Source: Parvularcula sp. (GTDB taxonomy: Bacteria; Pseudomonadota; Alphaproteobacteria; Caulobacterales; Parvularculaceae). Taken from it: a stretch of 6,255 nt of DNA. The stretch is from assembly GCA_003506635.1 (NCBI GenBank), contig DNZB01000034.1, positions 2,785-9,039 on the forward strand, written 5' to 3'. The notes under the pieces were generated by a model that ran no database searches, had not been told where the DNA came from, and worked only from the letters and a program-made list of their open reading frames with translations. Every line of letters starts with the position of its first letter. The first letter of the stretch is position 1. A program made the translations under genes and the position numbers. This document shows positions 1-5,826 of the stretch, piece after piece.

Positions 1-2
1 TC

Positions 3-1439
3 TATGTGCCGCCCATTCGCGGCGACCTTCTTTATGAGGAGAGCAAAGGCGACCGGAACCGAATCTTCAAGGAGCTGTTTCTTGAAGCGCAAGGCGGCGA
101 CTTCTGGTCCAAGATGCGCGATCCGCGCTCACGCCCGGCCTATGACGATGCGAGCCTTGCGCGCGCGATTCTGGGCGGCGTCGACCCTGCAGGGCGCAAG
201 CTTGACGAGACGATGCCGCGCTACAAGCTTGGCAAGGAGGACGCCCAGAACATTATCGCCTATCTGAAATCTCGCGGCGGCGAACCTGTCCCTGGCGTCG
301 GCGGCGATGAAATTCGCTTTGCGACGATTGTCGGACCAAACGCCAGCGAAGCGGACGCCGAAGCCGTCGTTTCCACAATCGAGGCGTTTTTCCGCTGGAA
401 GAACCTGCACACCAAGGGCGATCTGAGCAGCCCGGGATTCTCGCCGCTTTATCGGTCCGACTTTCTCGACAGTTATCGCAATTGGTCGATTGATGTCTGG
501 CGCCTGTCAGGGGAGCCGGAGACATGGGGCGACCAGCTTGAAGCTCTCTACGCGAAAAAGCCGGTCTTCGCGGTCGTCGGCGGCGTCGTCGCGGGACCGC
601 ACGCCCCGATCGCGGATTTTTGCGACCGCACCGGCACCCCTTGCGTCTTTCCATCGACGGATCTGCCGCAAACCCGCGACGTCGCTTATCGCTACAATCT
701 CTATTTCACGCGGGGGCGAGAGCTCGAGGGCGAGGCGCTTGCGAACTATGTCGTCAGTCGCAATAAGGGATCGGCGGATATCCGGCAGTTCTATCTGGAA
801 GACAGGCTCGGGTCGACGTCTGCGGTTTCGTTCATGAGCTACGCCCAGATGCGCGGCGCACGCGTAATCTCGGAAGGGTTCTCCGACAAGCAGAAGTTGC
901 TCGAAGCAGCGAGCGCCTGTTGCGAAAGCGGCGTTGACGCAATCGTCATCTGGCCGGGCGCGTCCGTCGCCTATCTCGCGCCCCTGGTCGTTCCAAACAA
1001 GTTCGGAAAAACCAAGATTGTCGGCCTGCCGTCCGACGCGGTCGCTTATGTTCGCGGCGTCGAAGGCGCTGCCGCCAAACGCCTGCGGTTCGCCTGGCCG
1101 TATGAGCGCCCTGGCGCTGTTCATCCGCGGGAATTCGATGTCAGGGCCTGGATGAGCGCCCGCAAGGTTAAGGTTGTCAATCAAAGGCTGCAGTTTGAGA
1201 CTTACTTCGCATTAACCATGATCGAACACAGCCTCCAGCACATGCTCGGGGACTTCAATCAGGAATACCTGATAGAGCTGATCGAGCATGAAGCCGAGAA
1301 GAATCTCAACATCGGGACGCACCCCTCGCTCGCGCTGGGGCCGGGTCAGCGGTTCGCCTCGAAAGGGGCTTATGTCATGCGCCTTGATGCTGAGTCTGAA
1401 GGTGCGATAGCGCCCGATTCGGACTGGATTGTTCCTTGA
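3..1439 (+). CDS. Cytochrome c / ABC-transporter substrate-binding fusion protein, 5'-truncated
   Basis: The reading frame is open from the first bases of the window and ends at TGA 1437-1439, so the true start lies upstream and about 478 codons are visible. The GTG at position 6 is probably an internal Val. The first ~90 residues look like the end of a class I cytochrome c: an AI-x-GVDPAGR-x-LD stretch leads to MPRYKLGKEDAQNIIAYLKS, with the Met at 213-215 as the likely distal heme ligand. The CxxCH must lie upstream. From about nt 310 to the end is a type 1 periplasmic-binding fold of the Peripla_BP_6/LivJ kind: it opens with IRFATIVGP, has the core strand VFAVVGGVVAGPHAPIADF, and closes with LGPGQRFASKGAYVMRL. 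Cys codons lie at 621, 642 and, as an adjacent pair, 918-923. Export to the periplasm is inferred from both domains; the signal peptide is not visible. Ligand and redox partner are unknown, and no permease or ATPase gene is nearby. Confidence 0.85.
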   Translation, partial: YVPPIRGDLLYEESKGDRNRIFKELFLEAQGGDFWSKMRDPRSRPAYDDASLARAILGGVDPAGRKLDETMPRYKLGKEDAQNIIAYLKSRGGEPVPGVGGDEIRFATIVGPNASEADAEAVVSTIEAFFRWKNLHTKGDLSSPGFSPLYRSDFLDSYRNWSIDVWRLSGEPETWGDQLEALYAKKPVFAVVGGVVAGPHAPIADFCDRTGTPCVFPSTDLPQTRDVAYRYNLYFTRGRELEGEALANYVVSRNKGSADIRQFYLEDRLGSTSAVSFMSYAQMRGARVISEGFSDKQKLLEAASACCESGVDAIVIWPGASVAYLAPLVVPNKFGKTKIVGLPSDAVAYVRGVEGAAAKRLRFAWPYERPGAVHPREFDVRAWMSARKVKVVNQRLQFETYFALTMIEHSLQHMLGDFNQEYLIELIEHEAEKNLNIGTHPSLALGPGQRFASKGAYVMRLDAESEGAIAPDSDWIVP

Positions 1440-1482
1440 TCCGAAACGCAAAACTTCACATTGCGCCGGCCCTTGCATTAAG
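1440..1482 (+). promoter_or_regulatory. Short intergenic gap, possible weak promoter for the T2SS genes
   Basis: This 43-bp spacer between the fusion gene and gspL is the only gap in the window. It has no hairpin followed by a T-run, so nothing suggests termination. A poor sigma70-like pair can be drawn: TTCACA at 1455-1460 and CATTAA at 1476-1481, 15 bp apart. That spacing is short, and the -10 would almost touch the preferred ATG at 1483. Read-through from the upstream gene is at least as likely as a promoter here. Confidence 0.15.
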
Positions 1483-2559
1483 ATGCCCTCGGGAGAATGG
1501 GCGCAGACCTTGATTTCGTCGATCGTAACACGCGCGGACGGGTTCTTGACCTGGTGGGGCCGAGAGCTACGCGCCGTTCTCGGCCCTTTGTCGCTTGGGA
1601 CAAGGCGGGACGCTGACGTCGAAGTAATAGGCGTTGGGCCGGGTGCGTCCTATTTTCAGCGCGTCAATGCGCCTGCCGGCCTGCGAGCGACCCTCAGTGC
1701 TTCTGAAGTGGTCGAAATGCTCCGCGCAGAAGGCGAGGGCCGGGCCGTCGCGTTGCGGCTTTCCGCATCTGACGCTCTCCAATTGCAGACGGAGATCCCG
1801 TCACGCGCCTTCGATCATGTGCGGGAAGTTCTCGCGCTCGAGATCGAAACGGCCACGCCGTTCGCCCCGGAGGAAGTGACTTTCGATTTCCTCGCCGAGG
1901 CGGATTCAGGCGCAGGCGTACGCCGGGTGAGGCAGTTCATCGTCAAGAACGAATTTCTGGAGAAGCTGGGCGACCTTTTTCGGCGCAGCGGCATCGAAGT
2001 CAGCCGGATTGAAGTCGAAGGCGCCTTGGGGATCAATCTCCTGCCGGCGGAATTTCGCCGCCGCCGCCGCACCTCATTGCGCGCCGAGCACATTGCAGCG
2101 CTGGCGGCGCTGATTGTCCTGGCGACTGGCGGATTTGTCGGCCAGGGGCGGGCCATCCATGCGCTCGAAGCGCGAAAGAACGCGCTCGTCAACGAGACAG
2201 CCGCGGTTCGGGCCGCGGCAAGCGAGGCGAACGCCGCGGCGGCCAATATCACGCGGCTTCAAGGGCAATATTCGTCCAATCCCTCGGCGTTGAGCGCGAT
2301 GGCGTCTTTGACGCAAGCGCTTGATGACAGCGTCTGGCTGACGGAGCTGACGGTCGCGAGCGGAACCGTATCGATCTCCGGTCGCGCCGCTTCGGCGTCA
2401 AAGGCGCTCGCCGCAATTGAGGCCTCGCCGGCTTTCGAGGCCGCTGAATTCACGTCCACGGTGTTCACCGACCAGGCGACAAACACAGAGACATTCGCCG
2501 CCCGCATGAAAGTTCAGCCGCCGGCGTCATCGCCGCCTGCCGCCGAAAGCAGCCGATGA
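1483..2559 (+). CDS. gspL: Type II secretion system protein GspL (PilN-like periplasmic domain)
   Basis: This is the bitopic inner-membrane platform protein that, in known systems, links the GspE ATPase to GspM and the pseudopilus. The ATG at 1483 gives 358 residues. Residues ~1-190 form a cytoplasmic part resembling a reduced actin-like GspL/PilM region, ending in INLLP (184-188). Five consecutive arginines (192-196) then precede one membrane helix at ~204-222 (HIAALAALIVLATGGFVG). An Ala-rich coiled coil (~223-262) leads to a PilN-type ferredoxin-like domain, ~263-345, with VWLTELTVASGTVSISGRA and a closing TFAARMKV strand. The tail is Pro/Ser-rich. The start is uncertain: no Shine-Dalgarno precedes 1483. 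A TTG at 1429 would overlap the upstream gene but adds a Cys-containing N-terminus of unlikely quality; TTG 1510 is a shorter option. The stop overlaps the gspM start (ATGA). The cytoplasmic half looks shorter than in classical GspL (roughly 240 residues). Confidence 0.85.
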   Translation: MPSGEWAQTLISSIVTRADGFLTWWGRELRAVLGPLSLGTRRDADVEVIGVGPGASYFQRVNAPAGLRATLSASEVVEMLRAEGEGRAVALRLSASDALQLQTEIPSRAFDHVREVLALEIETATPFAPEEVTFDFLAEADSGAGVRRVRQFIVKNEFLEKLGDLFRRSGIEVSRIEVEGALGINLLPAEFRRRRRTSLRAEHIAALAALIVLATGGFVGQGRAIHALEARKNALVNETAAVRAAASEANAAAANITRLQGQYSSNPSALSAMASLTQALDDSVWLTELTVASGTVSISGRAASASKALAAIEASPAFEAAEFTSTVFTDQATNTETFAARMKVQPPASSPPAAESSR

Positions 2560-3119
2560 ACGGCTTGGGCGCCATAAGAGGTCCGCGCGCTCTTGCGTTG
2601 GCGCTCGCCTTCGTTTGCGCCGCAATCGCAATTGTCGGTCTTTGGGCCGTGATTGTGCGGCCGCTCTCAGATCGGGCGGCGAAAATCGCCTCGCTGCGTT
2701 CTGAAATCACGACGCTTGAAAAGCAGAAGGCGCGGCTGGGCGATCCCGGCCGCTGGACGTCGGCCCGTGAAACTGCGTTGGCGACGCGGTCTGAATTCCT
2801 GACGAAGGAGGGCGGCTCTCCGGCCTTCGCCCAGATCCAATTGGCGATGAGCGGCGCGGCGAGCGAAGCGGGCGTGTCCGTCATCAGCGCTCAGGCGTTT
2901 ACGCCGTCCGAGGGGGAGGCCAGCGCGGCCGGCGTCAGAATGAGCGTCGTCGGCGATTTTAACGCTGCCGTCGAGTTTCTGGCGGCGTTGTCGGCGGCGC
3001 AGCCGAAACTCATCATCAGAGAGCTGACGATCAGGCGCCAATCGGGGGAAGGCCAGGAAGCGGAGTATGGTCTGACCGTCGCGGCCGTCGCGCTCTTTTG
3101 GACGGAGAGCGGCGCGTGA
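2556..3119 (+). CDS. gspM: Type II secretion system protein GspM (PilO-like)
   Basis: This is a 187-residue bitopic inner-membrane protein. A short cytoplasmic N-terminus with two arginines (8 and 11) leads to a hydrophobic helix at ~12-35 (ALALALAFVCAAIAIVGLWA). A predicted coiled coil follows at ~36-62 (DRAAKIASLRSEITTLEKQK), then a periplasmic ferredoxin-like region, ~88-183, with the strands VSVISAQAF, VRMSVVGDFNAAVEFLAAL and LIIRELTIRR. This layout matches the GspMb/PilO-type families, in which the protein pairs with GspL in the assembly platform. Its ATG overlaps the gspL stop by 4 bp (ATGA, 2556-2559), which supports this start and translational coupling. Sequence conservation in this family is low, so the call rests on the fold pattern, size and position between gspL and a GspC-type gene. 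Confidence 0.85.
   Translation: MNGLGAIRGPRALALALAFVCAAIAIVGLWAVIVRPLSDRAAKIASLRSEITTLEKQKARLGDPGRWTSARETALATRSEFLTKEGGSPAFAQIQLAMSGAASEAGVSVISAQAFTPSEGEASAAGVRMSVVGDFNAAVEFLAALSAAQPKLIIRELTIRRQSGEGQEAEYGLTVAAVALFWTESGA
3104..3107 (+). promoter_or_regulatory. Ribosome binding site deciding the GTG start of the GspC-type gene
   Basis: GGAG lies 8 bases before GTG 3116, inside the 3' end of gspM. It supports GTG 3116 (GTGA overlap with the gspM stop) over the in-frame TTG at 3098, which would add six polar residues in front of the membrane helix, and over the later ATG at 3134. Confidence 0.5.
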
Positions 3120-3745
3120 GGCGGCTGCAAGGCATGGCGCCGGCGGCGCTATGGGTCGGTGCAGCGGCGGCTGCGGCGGCGGGCGCCTGGCTCGCCCTGG
3201 CCCCGCCTGCGGAGGTTTCAGCCGGAGCGGCGGAAGCAGAGCTTGCCCCAGTGCCAGAGATCCCGAAATCCTTTGGCGATGACGCGGAAGCCGCCGTGAC
3301 GATCCTGTCTCGACCGCTGTTTGTCGAAGGGCGCCAGGCGACCGCAGCTGAGGGCGTAAATGACGCCATTGGCGACCTACGCCTGGCTGGAACGATTTCG
3401 ACTGCGAAAGTGAAGAAGGCGTTATTTCGCCAAGCTGACGAGACCGGTGCATCCGGGCGAGGACGGTGGATCGGCATCGGGGAGGAAGCCGCCGGCTGGC
3501 GGATTGTCGCGGTCGAGGCGGGTACCGTCGTCCTGCAGCGAGGGGGCGAGCAGATCGTCTTGACTGTTTCGAAACGGAAATCGCTTACCCCAAAACAAAT
3601 ATCGCAGAAGCGGGCGGCGACGCCCATCCTTCCTTCTGAGATAGCGCAGCCGACGCAGTCGGAAATTGACGCGCGCGAGGAAAAATTGAAGGAAGCTTTG
3701 GCAAGGCTCTCCGAGGGCGGACTTTACGGGACTGAAGACGAATGA
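3116..3745 (+). CDS. gspC: GspC/GspN-type T2SS connector protein with HR domain, no PDZ
   Basis: This protein probably links the inner-membrane platform to the N-terminal domains of the secretin. From GTG 3116 it has 209 residues: a basic start (MRRLQG), an Ala-rich membrane helix at ~9-29, and an Ala/Pro/Glu-rich periplasmic linker. The SRPLFVEGRQ motif (65-74) is typical of this family in alphaproteobacteria. The homology region (HR) domain spans ~87-151, with strands DLRLAGTI, KALFRQ, WIGIGEEAAGWRIVAVEAGTVVLQRGGEQIVLTV. The remaining 58 residues hold no PDZ domain. They include a Pro-containing spacer and a charged helix at ~181-199 (QSEIDAREEKLKEALARLSE) that could be a short coiled coil. 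The gene overlaps gspM (GTGA) and gspD (ATGA) by 4 bp each, so its product is probably made together with its partner GspD. Similar proteins are often annotated GspN rather than GspC; the HR domain favours GspC function. Confidence 0.7.
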   Translation: MRRLQGMAPAALWVGAAAAAAAGAWLALAPPAEVSAGAAEAELAPVPEIPKSFGDDAEAAVTILSRPLFVEGRQATAAEGVNDAIGDLRLAGTISTAKVKKALFRQADETGASGRGRWIGIGEEAAGWRIVAVEAGTVVLQRGGEQIVLTVSKRKSLTPKQISQKRAATPILPSEIAQPTQSEIDAREEKLKEALARLSEGGLYGTEDE

Positions 3746-5826
3746 TCGCCCGCCGGCTTTGGTTCAGCGCTCTCTCGGCCGCCGCCGTGTCGTGCGCGAC
3801 GCCCGACGCCGGCAAGAGCGTCGATGCTGCGCCGGACGTGATCGCATCGCTGATAACCCGCGAAGCGCCAGAGCTCGCCGCTCCCGCGGCGGACGCCGCC
3901 AAACCTCAACCCGTCATCGTCAAAGGCACCGACGCCTTCACCAGCTCGGCGCGCGCCCAATCATCTGGCGAGTCCGACGGAGAGCTTTTGGCCATCGACC
4001 TCGATAATGCTTCGATCGCGGACGCCGCCGATCTCGTTCTTGGCGATATCCTCGGCGTCAATTATTCGCTCGATGACGGCGTCCAGGGTTCGATCACCAT
4101 CAAGACATCGGCGCCGGTTTCGAAACGGGCTCTGCTGTCGCTCTTTGAAAGCGCGCTCGAGTCCAAGGGCGCCGTGCTGATCGAAGAAAGCGGCGTCTAC
4201 CGCATCACCCCCGCGGACAAGGCCGTTTTCGGTCCGCCGTCGATGAATGTCGGCGCCGCCGCGCCGCTCGAAACGGCCGTCGGTTTCAGCGTTCAGGTCG
4301 TTCCGCTCCGGTTCGTAGCCGCCGCCGAGATGGAACGCATTTTAAAACCGATCGCTTCTTCCGGCGCGATCGTCCGTGTCGATCGCGCTCGCAACCTTCT
4401 GACGCTCAGCGGATCGCGGCGAGAAATCGACTCGCTCATGGAAGCGGTGCGGCTTTTCGACGTCGACTGGCTGAAAGGCATGTCGTTCGCCCTTATTCCA
4501 ATGAAGAGCGCCGATCCGAAAGAGATTGCCTCTGACCTGTCGGCGATCTTCGCCAATGGCGAAAACCAGCCGCTTGAGGGCGTCATCCGCTTTATTCCGA
4601 ACGAACGTCTGAATGCGGTTCTCGTGATCTCGTCGCGGTCGCAATATCTTGAGGACGTACGCTCCTGGGTTGAGCGGCTCGATAATCCCGACGCTTCCGG
4701 CGGCGACCAGGTGTTTGTTTACGAGGTTCAAAACCGATCGGCGGAATCCCTCGCCGCCGTCTTGCAAGGTTTTTTCGGCGGCGCTGCGACGGAAGCCGGC
4801 GTCGTTCAGCCGGGCCTTACGCCGCGCACCGTCAACGGCGATCCGGCGCCCCGACCAAGCGAGGCGCCGGCGGAACGCAGCGGCTTTTCAACCCCGAACG
4901 GGGCCGCATCGGGCGGCGGCCGGATCATCGCGGACGCGGAAAACAATGCGCTGCTGATCTACGCTTCTCCTTTTGAATATCTTCGCATCTCGGCGATGCT
5001 TGAAAAGCTCGACACGCTGCCGAGCCAGGTCATGATCGAAGCGACGATCGCCGAGGTGACGCTCAACGACGATCTTGAACACGGCCTTACGTGGTTCTTC
5101 GAAAACGCGGAAAGCCGCTTCTCGTTCTCCGACGTGGCTTCAGGCGCCGTCGGTTCGAGCTTTCCGGGATTTTCCTATGTTTTCTCCGAGGCGGATTCTC
5201 GCGTCGCTCTGAACGCCCTCGCCAGCGTTACCGATGTGAAGGTCGTGTCTTCGCCGACCCTGATGGTGCTGGACAACAAGACGGCGCGCCTGCAGGTTGG
5301 CGACCAGGTGCCAGTCGTCACGCAATCGGCAGTGAGTACGATTGATCCGGATGCTCCGATCGTGAATGCGGTCTCGTTCCGGGACACCGGCGTCATTCTC
5401 GATATAACGCCGCGGGTGAGCGATAACGGGGTCGTCGTCCTCGACATTACGCAGGAAGTAAGCTCGGTGATCGAAACGACGACGTCCGGCATCGACTCTC
5501 CGACCATACAGCAGCGACGCATTGAAACATCCGTCGCCGTTCATGATGGCGAGAGCCTGGCGCTCGGCGGCCTGATAGAAGACAGTCGAAACGTAACGAG
5601 CACGGGGGTTCCATTTCTATCCGAGATCCCGCTGCTCGGCGAGGCGTTTAAATCGAAGTCCAGGAAAGCCGGCCGGACTGAGCTTCTCGTGCTGATCACG
5701 CCGCGCGTCGTGCGCGACCGAAACGAAGCGCGGCTCGTGACGGAAGAATTCAGGAACCGTCTGGATGACGTCAGGGAACTTCTTGAGAAGACGAACGCCA
5801 GAGCCGAAGAGCGCCGCCGGAATTAG
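3742..5826 (+). CDS. gspD: Type II secretion system secretin GspD, putative lipoprotein
   Basis: This is the outer-membrane pore of the T2SS, 694 residues. Residues 1-18 form a lipoprotein-type signal: two arginines at 4-5, a short hydrophobic core, and AVSC with the acceptor Cys at 18. An Ala/Pro-rich linker (19-80) follows. The periplasmic domains are N0 (~82-160), N1 (~183-243, VQVVPLRFVAAAEMERIL), N2 (~247-316, SFALIPMKSADPKEIASDL) and N3 (~322-427). N3 carries a flexible Gly/Pro-rich loop at ~346-393. The secretin barrel spans ~428-655 and shows SSPTLMVLDNKTARLQVGDQVPV (begins SSPTLMVLD at 503), DTGVILDITPRV and VPFLSEIPLLGEAF (623-636). Only ~39 mostly charged residues follow LITPRV, so no pilotin-binding S domain is evident. 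The ATG overlaps the preceding stop (ATGA) and has a purine-rich GAAGACGA upstream. The Cys acceptor and missing S domain together suggest self-piloting, as known for the liposecretin HxcQ. Identity as a T2SS secretin is firm; lipidation is inferred. Confidence 0.96.
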   Translation: MIARRLWFSALSAAAVSCATPDAGKSVDAAPDVIASLITREAPELAAPAADAAKPQPVIVKGTDAFTSSARAQSSGESDGELLAIDLDNASIADAADLVLGDILGVNYSLDDGVQGSITIKTSAPVSKRALLSLFESALESKGAVLIEESGVYRITPADKAVFGPPSMNVGAAAPLETAVGFSVQVVPLRFVAAAEMERILKPIASSGAIVRVDRARNLLTLSGSRREIDSLMEAVRLFDVDWLKGMSFALIPMKSADPKEIASDLSAIFANGENQPLEGVIRFIPNERLNAVLVISSRSQYLEDVRSWVERLDNPDASGGDQVFVYEVQNRSAESLAAVLQGFFGGAATEAGVVQPGLTPRTVNGDPAPRPSEAPAERSGFSTPNGAASGGGRIIADAENNALLIYASPFEYLRISAMLEKLDTLPSQVMIEATIAEVTLNDDLEHGLTWFFENAESRFSFSDVASGAVGSSFPGFSYVFSEADSRVALNALASVTDVKVVSSPTLMVLDNKTARLQVGDQVPVVTQSAVSTIDPDAPIVNAVSFRDTGVILDITPRVSDNGVVVLDITQEVSSVIETTTSGIDSPTIQQRRIETSVAVHDGESLALGGLIEDSRNVTSTGVPFLSEIPLLGEAFKSKSRKAGRTELLVLITPRVVRDRNEARLVTEEFRNRLDDVRELLEKTNARAEERRRN
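5773..5777 (+). promoter_or_regulatory. Ribosome binding site supporting the TTG start of gspK
   Basis: AGGGA lies 5 bases before TTG 5783 within the 3' end of gspD. It is better placed and more complete than the AGG at 5825-5827 in front of the alternative TTG 5837, and it favours a longer, Arg-rich pre-pseudopilin leader. Confidence 0.4.

Noticed and set aside
507..1184. A 225-codon open frame on the minus strand
   Set aside because: It is antisense to the well-supported cytochrome/binding-protein fusion and shows no recognisable domain.
1497..1614. A 38-codon + strand frame starting ATG with GGGAG just upstream, overlapping the start of gspL
   Set aside because: It is short and matches no known pattern, and the gspL frame through the same bases leads into a clear GspL; probably chance, although the Shine-Dalgarno-like sequence is noted.
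2055..2070. A CGC/GCC triplet run resembling a simple repeat
   Set aside because: It encodes the arginine cluster beside the GspL membrane helix and is explained by coding function and high GC.
2667..3452. A 261-codon open frame on the minus strand
   Set aside because: It lies antisense across gspM and the GspC-type gene, its translation is Arg/Pro/Ala/Gln-rich with no family pattern, and such shadows are common opposite GC-rich coding DNA.
3031..3627. A 198-codon open frame on the minus strand
   Set aside because: It is opposite the GspC-type gene, with Ala/Ser/Pro/Arg-rich low-complexity content typical of a shadow frame.
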